A DNA stretch of 64,000 nucleotides from Bacteroidales bacterium (GTDB lineage: Bacteria; Bacteroidota; Bacteroidia; Bacteroidales; F082): positions 1-64,000 of the forward strand of contig JAFXLL010000002.1 in assembly GCA_017531225.1 (NCBI GenBank), read 5' to 3'. Made by a program: the position numbers and the translations under genes. Shown piece after piece: positions 17,688 through 27,192 of the stretch; positions within the stretch are counted from its first letter, which is position 1; every line of letters starts with the position of its first letter. The notes below the pieces were generated by a model. That model did no database searches, had not been told where the DNA came from, and worked only from the letters and a program-made list of their open reading frames with translations.

Positions 17688-18690
17688 ACGCAAATCCCCA
17701 TTTTTCTTCAGCTATCAAGTCAGGCACAGTGGTGTCGCCTAACCTCATTCGTTGGGTTTTGGTCATTATGGAGGAGAACACGCCTTTGGCTCCCGGAATG
17801 GTGGTGAAATCCGTGTCGTTGGGATTGGCCTGATTGACCATGTTGAGGTAATACAGGTATTCCCTCAGGTTTCCACCTCCTGCCGTGATGGTGATGGTGG
17901 CAGGATAGTCGGAGAGGAAGCGCTTTAACCCAGGGACGGCGGTGTCACCGCCGATAAAATCCTCTAATGCTCCATAGAAATCCGCAGGGTAATAATAGAG
18001 TATATAGTCATCTTCTGATTCAAAACCGAGATCACTCTCAAAGAAAGTACCGACATGCCACCTCATGGTATGTGGTATGGTATCCGAAAGAGGTGTCCGC
18101 CGCTCATGGTAGGTGAAACTCATGTCAACTCTGTAAACGGATGCGTTAAGTGCGGGATGAAAATGATAAGGTCGTCGTGTACCGATGACGCTTTTCGCGA
18201 AGTTAAGTGCCAAACTCTTTGGACCAAAGCTACTTGTTCCTACGAGCTTCGCTTCGGTAGTCACCACTCGGTCGGGGAAAACAATTGTGAGCTTGTATTT
18301 GTATTTGTTTTTGCCGTTGTTTGTTCCTAAAGGTTCCGTGGTGTAATACACCTTTTGGTTGGGGGCGTAAAAGATTCCAGACTGTTTGTTGTGCAGCGTG
18401 ATGGTGTCGAGCACGATTTGGCGGATGGAGTCGTCGTTACGGAATTCAGTAAGCCTCACATCGAGTTTGCCGGGATATTCGCTCAGAGAAGAGTTGGCGG
18501 CATCGAGCAATGGGTTGTCGGAGGCATGTACAACACGGGTGATCCTGATGAAATTGGTGTCGGCTTCGCAATTAAGGAGACCATAGATAACGGGAATCTC
18601 CTCCGGATCGGCGTAGAGGTCTACGTCGGTGGAGCAAGAGGTCAGCAACAGAGTCAGGGCTCCTAATAGCAGCAAAAATCTTGTTTTCAT
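17665..18690 (-). CDS. Predicted outer-membrane-associated lipoprotein, family unknown
   Basis: 341 residues from the ATG at 18690. Signal peptide LLLLGALTLLLTSC with lipobox Cys19. The rest is beta-rich and contains no catalytic motif I recognise; repeated strand patterns such as YRVDMSFTYHERR and YPATITITAGGG suggest a surface or periplasmic beta-sandwich. A start 23 codons upstream is possible, but it would put a non-signal sequence before the lipobox. The -7 box TATTTTTG ends 4 bases before the ATG, so the message may be leaderless. It is divergent from the gene at 18760 and overlaps DUF3109 tail-to-tail. Confidence 0.78.
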   Translation of the reverse strand: MKTRFLLLLGALTLLLTSCSTDVDLYADPEEIPVIYGLLNCEADTNFIRITRVVHASDNPLLDAANSSLSEYPGKLDVRLTEFRNDDSIRQIVLDTITLHNKQSGIFYAPNQKVYYTTEPLGTNNGKNKYKYKLTIVFPDRVVTTEAKLVGTSSFGPKSLALNFAKSVIGTRRPYHFHPALNASVYRVDMSFTYHERRTPLSDTIPHTMRWHVGTFFESDLGFESEDDYILYYYPADFYGALEDFIGGDTAVPGLKRFLSDYPATITITAGGGNLREYLYYLNMVNQANPNDTDFTTIPGAKGVFSSIMTKTQRMRLGDTTVPDLIAEEKWGFAFMGGQEP

Positions 18691-18694
18691 ATTG

Positions 18695-18702
18695 CAAAAA
18701 TA
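18695..18702 (-). promoter_or_regulatory. -7 promoter box TATTTTTG for the lipoprotein gene
   Basis: Minus-strand TAnnTTTG match 4 bases from the ATG at 18690. Confidence 0.45.
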
Positions 18703-18722
18703 AAAATTTAATTCTTCCGTTA

Positions 18723-18730
18723 TAGATTTG
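18723..18730 (+). promoter_or_regulatory. -7 promoter box TAGATTTG for the gene at 18760
   Basis: TAnnTTTG match 29 bases before the TTG start. Confidence 0.4.
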
Positions 18731-18759
18731 TTGTAATTTAGCCGTTCAAACCCGATCAA

Positions 18760-19452
18760 TTGAAACGTTTATTACTCGTCATAGCAATATTGGCCTTTGC
18801 CTTGCGGTCGTTCTCGCAAGCTGATCCTTCGGTGTTTAAGGACAAAGTGCCGATACTGGGTAAAATCGTCGCTTCGGATAGTCTTGTTCTGGTGCGCAAC
18901 ACCCATGTGATCAGTAAGCTGGCGCATTGTGGTACCATCTCCAACCTCGATGGTGTCTTCTTGGTTCCCGCAAAGCCGGTGGATACGCTTTGGGTGAGCT
19001 GCCTGGGCTATAGTCGGCGGCTGATCGCGGTAGATTCTACCATGGTCAACGACACCATGCTCATTGTGCTGTGGCGCGATACCATTACCCTGAAAGAGGT
19101 AACCATTTTGCCGTTCTACGATTACAAGACCTTCAAGCAGATGATCATTGACATGCCTTCGAAACCCTTGCCGAAGGAGATCCAACGCCTTAACGAGGAG
19201 TTGGCGGGCATGAGAACCGGTCGCAAACGAGATCCTTATTTCAATTTTGAAAACATGGGTATTACGGCCAGTCCCATTCAGTACATGTACGACAAGTTCA
19301 ACGCCAGTGCCCGTCGACAAAACAAACTGTTGCGCAATCGGCGGATGTTCAACGAAATACTTCGTGAGCAAGGCCGTGTCGACGAGCTCCTCCCCGACTC
19401 CATGGACTATCTGATCGATTATGACGTTTACGAACATGATACAATAAAATAA
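18760..19452 (+). CDS. Secreted protein with carboxypeptidase-regulatory-like domain
   Basis: 230 residues starting at TTG (no ATG fits; the next residues KRLLLVIAILAFALRSFSQ are a clean signal peptide). The region ILGKIVASDSLVLVRNTHVISKL to TLWVSCLGYSRRLIAV looks like the beta-sandwich found at the N-terminus of TonB-dependent receptors and stand-alone periplasmic proteins (CarboxypepD_reg-like). The C-terminal part is basic and helical. Function unknown. It is 33 bases upstream of comF, which has its own -7 box. Confidence 0.72.
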   Translation: MKRLLLVIAILAFALRSFSQADPSVFKDKVPILGKIVASDSLVLVRNTHVISKLAHCGTISNLDGVFLVPAKPVDTLWVSCLGYSRRLIAVDSTMVNDTMLIVLWRDTITLKEVTILPFYDYKTFKQMIIDMPSKPLPKEIQRLNEELAGMRTGRKRDPYFNFENMGITASPIQYMYDKFNASARRQNKLLRNRRMFNEILREQGRVDELLPDSMDYLIDYDVYEHDTIK

Positions 19453-19457
19453 TTTTC

Positions 19458-19465
19458 TATATTTG
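19458..19465 (+). promoter_or_regulatory. -7 promoter box TATATTTG for comF
   Basis: TAnnTTTG match 20 bases upstream of the comF ATG, just after the preceding stop codon. Confidence 0.5.
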
Positions 19466-19484
19466 CTGACTTATTTAGCAATAT

Positions 19485-20177
19485 ATGAAATTTAATTTTA
19501 TCAATTCTATTATTGGATTATTATATCCTTCGGTTTGTGCTGCATGTGGCAATTCGTTGTTCAAGTGGGAGAACTTGGTGTGTATACGTTGCCGGAGCCT
19601 GTTGCCCCGAACGGGTTATGAGTTGAATGAAGACAATCCCTTGGCTCGTATGTTTTATGGCAAAGTCCGGCTGAAGGCGGTGACAGCCTGTTTTTTCTTT
19701 TCGAAAGAAGGCAAGGTGCAGCATCTGATTCTTGAGTTGAAGTACAGGGGTAATAAGGATGCGGGTGTGTTTTTGGGTCAGGAGATTGGGAAAAGCATCA
19801 AGGAAGCGCCGTTGTTTGAAGGCCTCGACTGGTTGATTCCCGTGCCGTTGCATCCTAAGCGGGAAAAGGAACGCGGCTACAACCAAAGCATGATGATTGC
19901 CCAAGGTATCTCGGAGGTGACGGGCATCCCTGTTGGCGAGGCTTTTTTGATCCGTTCGGTGAATACGGCTACACAGACGCATAAGACCAAGGATGAGCGT
20001 TGGGAAAACGTCAGGGATATCTTTGAAGTGCGGCATCCAGAGCGGCTTGAGGGCAAGTACGTGCTGTTGGTTGATGACGTGCTCACCACGGGAGCCACTC
20101 TGGAAGCCTGCGCGCTGAAACTATCGGCTATTCCGAATATTGTCATCAGTTGCGCTACCGCCGCTTGTGCGGGTTAA
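19485..20177 (+). CDS. comF: ComF family phosphoribosyltransferase-like protein
   Basis: 230 residues. A zinc-ribbon of four cysteines (18, 21, 33, 36; CAAC and CIRC) precedes a type I phosphoribosyltransferase domain with the PRPP loop VDDVLTTGAT at about 196-205. The stretch LIPVPLHPKREKERGYNQS is the ComF signature. ComF proteins are needed for DNA uptake in naturally competent bacteria, but are widespread and may act in DNA repair; no other competence gene is in the window. It ends 9 bases from the stop codon of the convergent C10 protease gene. Confidence 0.9.
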   Translation: MKFNFINSIIGLLYPSVCAACGNSLFKWENLVCIRCRSLLPRTGYELNEDNPLARMFYGKVRLKAVTACFFFSKEGKVQHLILELKYRGNKDAGVFLGQEIGKSIKEAPLFEGLDWLIPVPLHPKREKERGYNQSMMIAQGISEVTGIPVGEAFLIRSVNTATQTHKTKDERWENVRDIFEVRHPERLEGKYVLLVDDVLTTGATLEACALKLSAIPNIVISCATAACAG

Positions 20178-20186
20178 GGGTTTGCG

Positions 20187-22826
20187 TTACTGTTTAACGA
20201 TCTTGTCGGAATAGGTCTTTCCGTTGTCCAGCGTCACGTTGATGGTGTAGGTACCTGCAGGCAGGTTCTGCATGTCGATGCTTTCGAGGCTATTGACTTG
20301 TGTACTGATCAAACGTCCTTGAAGATCGTAGAGTTCAATGTTTATGGGTTTCAAGTCGGGGGAATAATCCAGATGGAGTTGGTCAATGACAGGATTGGGA
20401 TAGGTCTCAATCTTGGTGGCGTTTTGTTCGTCGATGGCATTGTCGATAACGAGACGCGCGGTAAGATGACGATCTTCCTTAACCTTGAAGTAATAACTGT
20501 AACTTAATGACACCCTTGTGTCGTTTTCAAACCAACCTATAAACCTATAATTTTCAATGGGATCCACCTTCACGTTTGCGGTTTCACCGTAGATATAGGG
20601 TCCGCCTCCTGTGACTACCCCTCCTTCCTGAGGATCGGCGTCAATGTAGATCGTAGGCGTCTGTATGGTAAAATGGGCTTCGTAAACGGCATCTTCAGTG
20701 ACTTCAAAAGTGTAAAGGTTGTCACTTGAAACCACGTTGCCGTTGTTGGTCCAGTTGACGAATTGATATCCTTTGTTGGGCTTGGCGGTTATGGTGCATG
20801 GAGTCCCTATCAGATAAGAGGCGCTGCATCCTGTGGTTAGGGTAATGTCGTCTATATCAAGGAATAACTGGTTCGTACAGTTGAAATGGCGTATGGCAAC
20901 CCAGATATCTTGCCCTGAATAGTCCTTGAGATCGACCGTATATTGATGCCAACGGCCTTGTGTTTTATTGCCGGAATCCTTGGCCGTCAAGGTCCATTCT
21001 TGGATAGTTGTGAAGTCTGAAGCGTCAGGTTCGGTTGTGGAAACCGCAACGCCGAAATGTTCATCAGGCCATGTATAATCATGAGCGCAAGCATAAAAGC
21101 TGATGCTGTTGTACTTGCCCTTGACAGGCGAGACAAGATAATTGTCGGGGGTCAATGGTATATCGTAATAGGCATAAGAACCAGAGCATACAAAACCATA
21201 GGAGTCATTATGTCCCATTTCATTAAAGTTAGGATTCCAGGTAAAATACGGCCAAAGGCCTGTACTGGAATTCCATTGAAAGCCGTCACCGTCGGCATCG
21301 ATGGAAGTCCAACCCATCTTGGTGCCATCGTCGAAATCGTAAAACAAAACACTTCTGGCATTGTTGTCGTTGAAGGCCGTCGATCCACCAACGATTGAGT
21401 CTTCTGAAAGAGTGATGGTACATAGTCCTTCGATGAAATGAGCCACTAGGTTACGGTTGTCGGTGACGGTGAAGCTGTAGTTGGCCATAGTGGAAACCAC
21501 CGAGTCGTTTTCCGTCCAACAGGTGAAGCCATAGCCGCTGTGAGGCATTGCGATCACAGTGCAAGTCCTTCCTTCGTAATAGATGGCGCTATCGTCTTTT
21601 TCGCCGAACGACACTGTGCCACCATTGGAAGGGTTGGCCGAAATGTTGACTTCGTAAGCTTTGCTCGGATGAATATTGACGATGGCTCCATTGCCTAAGT
21701 TAAAAGCAAGTGTACCAGGATTTAAGGCACCATAGACGAAGTAATTGTTGTAATACCCTCCCCAACCCCAGTTGAAGTGGAGATAGTTGTTGTCATCGTA
21801 GCCGTCACAAACAAAAGCATGTCCACTGAGGGAGTTTTCATCATAGCCACTGTATAGGACTGGGTAACCCATCTTAATATTATTCTTGATCAGAGTCACC
21901 CAGTCCTCGGTGCTATATTGATATGACTCTTCGTAGGAGAGTTCCTGGGAATAGTTGAAATAGTGTACCAAAGCAGGTGCGACCTTTTGGGTATTAGATC
22001 CCGAACCATTAGGTCCGTAGTTCATATCAACAGCCACACCGCAATGCCACATCAGAGTAGCCACAGCGTTGATTTGTTCTGGCGTTGATGAGGCCGAAAG
22101 ACTATCGGGCATGTTGTCCCATTGGTAAGTGGTCGCTCCAAAATCGGCCGTTTGTTGAGGATAACCTTGGGGTTTATAGGTATGTGAATCCGTTCCTCTT
22201 TCGGGGAAACCCCAATAGTGAAGGATTTGGGCAAACGCAGTGGCTACACATCCCGTGTACACATGTCCGCATTGGCCATTCGGATCGGAAGGACAGAGTT
22301 CATTGTAATAGCAACCCTGGTCCCAAATATCAGTCAGCAAGGGGCCCACCCGAGAATGGTCTCTTTCTTCGTTAATGTTAATATGGCCTGTGTTGCGCAC
22401 AAGCTCCCATTGACGGGCTATGGTTGCGTCGGCCGACAAATGATGGTCAATGCCGTATTGCATCTGCTTTATGAAACTTTGAAGATAGGCTTCCATCTGG
22501 ATGGGAATGTCGTTACCCGTGAAGATACTCTCGGTGGAATAGCCAAGAATAGGTATGGCAAAATCGTCGGCTGAGACGATGACGAAGCCTTGGTCTGAAT
22601 TGAATATATAAAAGGCAGCCTCGCCGCGGGTTGTGTGGTAGGTGCTAGCCAAATCAAGATGTGCCGGGTTGGCTGACTTCAACAATGCGTTGGCATGAAG
22701 GAATTTGGCACCCACTGCACGGGCGGCATCTTGATCGACAGGATTGGCTTTGGCGATATGTATTGCGCTAAGAAAGAGAAGAAGTATAAAGCTTCTAATG
22801 GCCCGAATAAACCTTTGATAATACAT
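20187..22826 (-). CDS. Secreted C10-family cysteine protease with T9SS sorting domain
   Basis: 879 residues. Signal peptide (RSFILLLFLSAIHIAKA), propeptide of the streptopain type (to about 155), then the C10 catalytic domain with Cys193 in GHVYTGCVATAFAQI and His336 in SGHAFVCDGYDDNNYLHFNWGWGG. After it come InlB-like B-repeats (PSNGGTVSFGEKDDSAIY, PQEGGVVTGGGPYIYG), a beta-sandwich between about 480 and 650 with features of a choice-of-anchor J/cleaved-adhesin module, and a C-terminal type A sorting domain (ETYPNPVIDQ to DKIVKQ). It should be exported by Sec, then by T9SS to the surface or medium. Relatives include Porphyromonas periodontain-like proteases. Transcribed alone from a -7 box at 22846. 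Confidence 0.93.
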   Translation of the reverse strand: MYYQRFIRAIRSFILLLFLSAIHIAKANPVDQDAARAVGAKFLHANALLKSANPAHLDLASTYHTTRGEAAFYIFNSDQGFVIVSADDFAIPILGYSTESIFTGNDIPIQMEAYLQSFIKQMQYGIDHHLSADATIARQWELVRNTGHININEERDHSRVGPLLTDIWDQGCYYNELCPSDPNGQCGHVYTGCVATAFAQILHYWGFPERGTDSHTYKPQGYPQQTADFGATTYQWDNMPDSLSASSTPEQINAVATLMWHCGVAVDMNYGPNGSGSNTQKVAPALVHYFNYSQELSYEESYQYSTEDWVTLIKNNIKMGYPVLYSGYDENSLSGHAFVCDGYDDNNYLHFNWGWGGYYNNYFVYGALNPGTLAFNLGNGAIVNIHPSKAYEVNISANPSNGGTVSFGEKDDSAIYYEGRTCTVIAMPHSGYGFTCWTENDSVVSTMANYSFTVTDNRNLVAHFIEGLCTITLSEDSIVGGSTAFNDNNARSVLFYDFDDGTKMGWTSIDADGDGFQWNSSTGLWPYFTWNPNFNEMGHNDSYGFVCSGSYAYYDIPLTPDNYLVSPVKGKYNSISFYACAHDYTWPDEHFGVAVSTTEPDASDFTTIQEWTLTAKDSGNKTQGRWHQYTVDLKDYSGQDIWVAIRHFNCTNQLFLDIDDITLTTGCSASYLIGTPCTITAKPNKGYQFVNWTNNGNVVSSDNLYTFEVTEDAVYEAHFTIQTPTIYIDADPQEGGVVTGGGPYIYGETANVKVDPIENYRFIGWFENDTRVSLSYSYYFKVKEDRHLTARLVIDNAIDEQNATKIETYPNPVIDQLHLDYSPDLKPINIELYDLQGRLISTQVNSLESIDMQNLPAGTYTINVTLDNGKTYSDKIVKQ

Positions 22827-22845
22827 ATATTGTGTGTTTTACTGG

Positions 22846-22853
22846 CAAAGATA
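22846..22853 (-). promoter_or_regulatory. -7 promoter box TATCTTTG for the C10 protease
   Basis: Minus-strand TAnnTTTG match 20 bases before the ATG. The 160-base divergent region is otherwise A/T-rich with no other feature seen. Confidence 0.55.
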
Positions 22854-22971
22854 TATTATTTATTTTAAATTCCCAAGATTTTCAATTTTTAACAAAAACA
22901 TATTTAGTTACCGAATATGTAATAATCATATATTGATAAGAAATTTTTGCTAAAATGACGGAAATTCTTGT

Positions 22972-22979
22972 TATTTTTG
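22972..22979 (+). promoter_or_regulatory. -7 promoter box TATTTTTG for the ABC ATPase
   Basis: TAnnTTTG match 8 bases before the first ATG (22987) and 17 before the second (22996); the second is the more comfortable start. Confidence 0.5.
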
Positions 22980-22986
22980 CTTCCAA

Positions 22987-24711
22987 ATGTCGTATATGTC
23001 CCAACCGTTGTTAGCGATACGAAACCTGAAGATAGACTTCCGCCAAGATGATGAATGGCGTGAGGTGGTGCATGGCGTTGACTTCGACGTTTATGCAGGC
23101 CGCACCTTGGGCATTGTGGGTGAATCGGGCTCAGGCAAGTCGGTGAGCAACCTCTCGGTGATGCATCTGCTCAACCCAAAGGTCAGCCGCACCAAAGCCG
23201 ATGCCATGCTGCTCGATGGCGTGGACATCAAGGACTTCAACGAAAAGCAGATGGCCGAAGTGCGTGGCAAGCGCATTGCCATGATCTTCCAGGAACCCAT
23301 GACCTCACTCAACCCCGTGTACCGCTGCGGCTATCAGGTCTCGGAGATGATCCGTCAACATGAAAAGGTGACAAAGAAGGACGCTCGCGACCGGGTGATC
23401 TCGCTGTTCACCCAGGTGTTGTTGCCGCGGCCTGAAGCCATCTACGACAGCTATCCTCATGAACTCAGCGGCGGACAGAAACAACGCGTGATGATCGCCA
23501 TGGCCATCGCCTGCAACCCTGAGATCCTCATTGCCGACGAGCCCACCACCGCCCTCGACGTCACCGTGCAAAAAGAAATCCTGAAGCTTTTACGCAAGCT
23601 GCAACAGGAAACCGGCATGGGCATGGTGTTCATCACACACGACCTCGGCGTGGTATCGGAGATTGCCGACGACGTGGCGGTGATGCACAATGGCGAGGTC
23701 CTGGAAAAAGGAAGCGTCAAGCAAGTGCTGGAACACCCCAAACATCCTTATACTAAAGGACTCCTCGCCTGCCGCCCCCCGATGAAGATCCGCCTGAAAA
23801 AACTCCCTATCGTCAAGGAGTTCCTCGATGGACATTGGACTGGCGGCCAGGAACAAATATTAAAGGAATTACAAATCACACCCGAGGAGAGACAGAACCG
23901 TCTCCAAAAGATGTATGCCCAACAGCCTTTGCTGAAGGTGGAGCATCTGCAAACCTGGTATCCCTTGAAAAAAGGGGTCTTCGCTAAGGTCTATGACCAT
24001 GTGAAGGCCGTGGACGACGTCAGCATAGAGGTGTTTGAAGGCGAAACCTTAGGTCTGGTAGGTGAGTCGGGATGCGGCAAAACGACACTTGGGCGCAGCA
24101 TCCTTCGCTTGCTGGAGCCTACCGGCGGCAAGGTGTTCTTCGACGGCACTGAGGTGACGGCCTTGAACGCCAAGGAGCTGCGTGAGTTTCGCAAACAGGC
24201 CCAAATCGTGTTCCAAGACCCCTATTCTTCCCTGAATCCGAGAATCCGCATCGGCGAAGCTATCGCCGAACCCTTGAAGGTCCACGGCATCGAGACCGAC
24301 CGAAAGAAATGCCGTCAGATGGTCTGTGACCTGTTGGAACAAGTGGGACTGGAAGCAGCGCATTACGACCGCTATCCCCATGAGTTTAGCGGCGGCCAGC
24401 GGCAACGCATCTGCATCGCCAGGGCCTTGGCGGTCAACCCCCGCCTGGTGATTTGCGACGAGTCGGTGTCGGCCTTGGACGTCTCCGTTCAAGCCCAGGT
24501 GCTCAACCTGCTGAACCGCCTGAAAGAAGAACGCCACCTCACTTATATTTTCATCTCGCACGACCTCAGCGTGGTGCGTTTCATGAGCGACAGGGTGCTG
24601 GTGATGTATAACGGCAAACCCGTGGAATACAACGACGCTGACGAGCTTTTCGACCATCCGCAAAACGATTACACGAAAAAATTGATCGCGGCACTACCAG
24701 GTATCCAATGA
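22987..24711 (+). CDS. Double-domain ABC transporter ATPase, oligo/dipeptide type
   Basis: 574 residues with two full ATPase domains in one chain, like YejF or GsiA. Domain 1: Walker A GESGSGKS, signature LSGGQKQR, Walker [13 protein letters not shown]. Domain 2: Walker [10 protein letters not shown], signature FSGGQRQR, Walker [13 protein letters not shown]. Between them, [15 protein letters not shown] is the oligopeptide-transporter C-terminal signature; a second one ([17 protein letters not shown]) ends the protein. It should power uptake of peptides. The permeases and binding protein are not adjacent, so it is an orphan ATPase gene here. The start could be 22987 or 22996; they differ by three residues. 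Confidence 0.93.
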   Translation: MSYMSQPLLAIRNLKIDFRQDDEWREVVHGVDFDVYAGRTLGIVGESGSGKSVSNLSVMHLLNPKVSRTKADAMLLDGVDIKDFNEKQMAEVRGKRIAMIFQEPMTSLNPVYRCGYQVSEMIRQHEKVTKKDARDRVISLFTQVLLPRPEAIYDSYPHELSGGQKQRVMIAMAIACNPEILIADEPTTALDVTVQKEILKLLRKLQQETGMGMVFITHDLGVVSEIADDVAVMHNGEVLEKGSVKQVLEHPKHPYTKGLLACRPPMKIRLKKLPIVKEFLDGHWTGGQEQILKELQITPEERQNRLQKMYAQQPLLKVEHLQTWYPLKKGVFAKVYDHVKAVDDVSIEVFEGETLGLVGESGCGKTTLGRSILRLLEPTGGKVFFDGTEVTALNAKELREFRKQAQIVFQDPYSSLNPRIRIGEAIAEPLKVHGIETDRKKCRQMVCDLLEQVGLEAAHYDRYPHEFSGGQRQRICIARALAVNPRLVICDESVSALDVSVQAQVLNLLNRLKEERHLTYIFISHDLSVVRFMSDRVLVMYNGKPVEYNDADELFDHPQNDYTKKLIAALPGIQ

Positions 24712-24717
24712 AATAAT

Positions 24718-24725
24718 TATCTTTG
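24718..24725 (+). promoter_or_regulatory. -7 promoter box TATCTTTG for the adhesin-like gene
   Basis: TAnnTTTG match directly after the ABC stop codon; leader of about 38 bases to the ATG at 24770. Confidence 0.55.
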
Positions 24726-24769
24726 CACTCATGATAACAATCTCATTATTAACTAATAAACATTTTCTT

Positions 24770-27094
24770 ATGAAAAAAACACTACTTTTCATTGCGGCAG
24801 TATTGATGTCAGCATCAATGTTTGCCCAAACAAGAACCACTTTCATCAGTGAGCATTTCGACGGCACATCGGCACCAGCCGGATGGACTGTCATGGGATC
24901 AGGTACAAGCAACTGGGGTATCTCAGCAACTCAAAACGCTGGCGGCGAAGCCAACGAACTCGTTCTCGTTTGGTCACCACAGTTTAACGGCACCTCCCGC
25001 ATGGTTATGCCTGCCGTCGACCTTACAGGAATTTCAAGCGTGGTCGTTAGCTTCAAACATGCACTCGACAACTACACTGGAAGCCACACCCTCGGTATCG
25101 CCACATCGTCTGACGGTGGCACCACATGGAATGAAGGCTGGACGCAGAACTACAGCTCAAGCAACTCTTGGAGCGTGACACAGAACATTTCCACACCCGA
25201 CATGGGCAACAGTGATGTTCTGTTCTGCCTCTTCTACACGGGTAACAGTTACAATATCAACAACTGGTATTTCGATGACATCGAGATCTTCTCAATGGAA
25301 AACCTCGACCTGGCTTTGAGCAGCATCAACATGAACAGCACTATGGGTTCCGGAACCGCTGAAGTCGCCTTCACAGTTCAGAACAAAGGCCTTGAGGCAA
25401 TCAACCAGTTCAAGATGGGATACCAGATTGACGAAGAAGCAATAGTTGAACAAACATTTGATGTGACGTTGGCATCATTGGCAACCCAGCAGTTCAGCTT
25501 TGCAGTGCCGGCAGCATTTATCCCTGGCTCATACAACCTTACAGTCGGCATCATGGAAGTGAACGGCAGCGATGACGACGACCCCTCAAACAACGTTTTG
25601 GAAAAAGTCATCAACGTGGCTCTTGGCGAGACTCAGAAAATAGCTATGATCGAGCACTTCTCAAGCTCAACATGCGGACCATGCGTCAGCGTGAACACAG
25701 GCATGAGCAACCTCACAAATCAGGCACAGAATCAAGGCAAATTCACCTACACCAAATATCAGATGAACTGGCCAGGCAACGGTGACCCATATTACACAGA
25801 AGAAGGCGGCGTGAGAAGACAGTTCTACGGCGTGAACGCAGTGCCTAATGTTTGCCTCGAAGGCACAAATTTAGGCGCTACAACAATGACTCAGGCCCAG
25901 TTGGACAATGCCTACAACACACCTTCATTCGCAGATGTGAGAGGTTCATTCAACGTTGACGGCAACAACATCACTGTTAAAGTCGATTTCATGGCATATT
26001 ATGATATGACCGTTGAAAAAGCTTTCGTGACAGTCAATGAAAAAGAGACCCACAACAACGTCGGCACAAACGGCGAAACCTCATTCCACCATGTCTTCAT
26101 GAAGTTCTTGACTTCACCTTCTGGCGACGCTCTCAACATCCCAGCCGGTGAATACCAGCATTTCGAATGGACACAGAACATGGCAGGCACTCACGTCGAG
26201 GAAATGACCGACCTTGAAGTATCGGCTTGGATCCAGAACATCGCTTCTCACGAGGTTATCAACAGCCATTTCCTGTATGAATACACCAACGAACATCCAT
26301 ATCCCGTCGAAAACCTCACAATGGGTGACGTTATCACCTGGGAAGCTCATGAAGGCAGCAATCCTGTTGGATACAACGTGTTTATCAACGGTGAATTAGT
26401 AGCTCAAAACATTGTAGAAACAAGCTATAATTATACAGCTACCCCTGGCGAATTCTGTGTTGTCGAAGTTCAGGCCGTCTATAGCGATGACAAGACCTCA
26501 GTAAAGATTGTCACAACAAATCAATCAGGTCCAACACCTCAGACAGAGCTTACGCTCAGCGATACTGAATTAGTGTTTGCTGGACCAAATGACACACAAA
26601 CCATTACGATCACCAATAACACAGCAAATGATGTAATGATTAGCGAGATTGCTGGACAAGGTGATGGTAATTATTATTTAGTTATTGAGTTTACAGAGAC
26701 TCTTCCCTATGTGCTCCCAGTGGGTAGCAGCATGGAAGTTTCTGTAACTCCTAACGGTGTTGTTGCGAAGGAACCGTTTGATACCTATCTTGATATTATT
26801 TCAACCGTTGGCACACAGACTGTCACATGCAAACTTGACAGCGATTGGTACACAGGTATTGGTGAAAATAGCTGTGGCTATGAGATTTATCCCAATCCGA
26901 CCAATGGCAACTTCACCGTTGAAGGCGCTGATATGACAAGAATTGAGGTCTATAACCTCGTTGGCCAGAAGGTTTATGAAGCCCAAGGCAAGACGGTCAC
27001 CGTCAACGCTTCAAGCTGGAATAAGGGAATCTATATGATTAACATCATTGATCAAAACGGTTCATCTAAGACCGAGAAATTGATGGTGAAATAA
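24770..27094 (+). CDS. T9SS-secreted protein with cleaved-adhesin and Omp28-like domains
   Basis: 774 residues from the ATG at 24770 (an upstream ATG would precede the signal peptide KKTLLFIAAVLMSASMFAQ). Domain order: choice-of-anchor J/cleaved-adhesin beta-sandwich (about 25-170, ISEHFDGTSAPAGWTVMG), a CARDB-like sandwich (about 170-280), a thioredoxin-like Omp28 region with the motif STCGPCVS near residue 300, Fn3-like sandwiches, and a type A T9SS sorting domain from CGYEIYPNPTNGNF. The CxxC suggests a disulfide or redox role, but this is not established. Its composition is unusually rich in CA dinucleotides compared with its neighbours. Followed by a long inverted repeat that may end transcription. 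Confidence 0.85.
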   Translation: MKKTLLFIAAVLMSASMFAQTRTTFISEHFDGTSAPAGWTVMGSGTSNWGISATQNAGGEANELVLVWSPQFNGTSRMVMPAVDLTGISSVVVSFKHALDNYTGSHTLGIATSSDGGTTWNEGWTQNYSSSNSWSVTQNISTPDMGNSDVLFCLFYTGNSYNINNWYFDDIEIFSMENLDLALSSINMNSTMGSGTAEVAFTVQNKGLEAINQFKMGYQIDEEAIVEQTFDVTLASLATQQFSFAVPAAFIPGSYNLTVGIMEVNGSDDDDPSNNVLEKVINVALGETQKIAMIEHFSSSTCGPCVSVNTGMSNLTNQAQNQGKFTYTKYQMNWPGNGDPYYTEEGGVRRQFYGVNAVPNVCLEGTNLGATTMTQAQLDNAYNTPSFADVRGSFNVDGNNITVKVDFMAYYDMTVEKAFVTVNEKETHNNVGTNGETSFHHVFMKFLTSPSGDALNIPAGEYQHFEWTQNMAGTHVEEMTDLEVSAWIQNIASHEVINSHFLYEYTNEHPYPVENLTMGDVITWEAHEGSNPVGYNVFINGELVAQNIVETSYNYTATPGEFCVVEVQAVYSDDKTSVKIVTTNQSGPTPQTELTLSDTELVFAGPNDTQTITITNNTANDVMISEIAGQGDGNYYLVIEFTETLPYVLPVGSSMEVSVTPNGVVAKEPFDTYLDIISTVGTQTVTCKLDSDWYTGIGENSCGYEIYPNPTNGNFTVEGADMTRIEVYNLVGQKVYEAQGKTVTVNASSWNKGIYMINIIDQNGSSKTEKLMVK

Positions 27095-27095
27095 T

Positions 27096-27184
27096 TCGTC
27101 ATTGCGAGCGAAAGCGAAGCAATCCACATAGCCAAGAAATGGTCTAAGTGGATTGCTTCGTCGTTTTACTCCTCGCAATGACGA
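27096..27184. repeat. Complete copy of the interspersed inverted repeat; likely bidirectional terminator
   Basis: The outer arms TCGTCATTGCGAG and CTCGCAATGACGA and inner arms GAAGCAATCCAC and GTGGATTGCTTC form a long hairpin of 89 bases. It fills the gap between the convergent adhesin and nrdG genes. Related copies: 1714, 13554, 52463, 58272. Confidence 0.88.
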
Positions 27185-27192
27185 GGAGGCCG

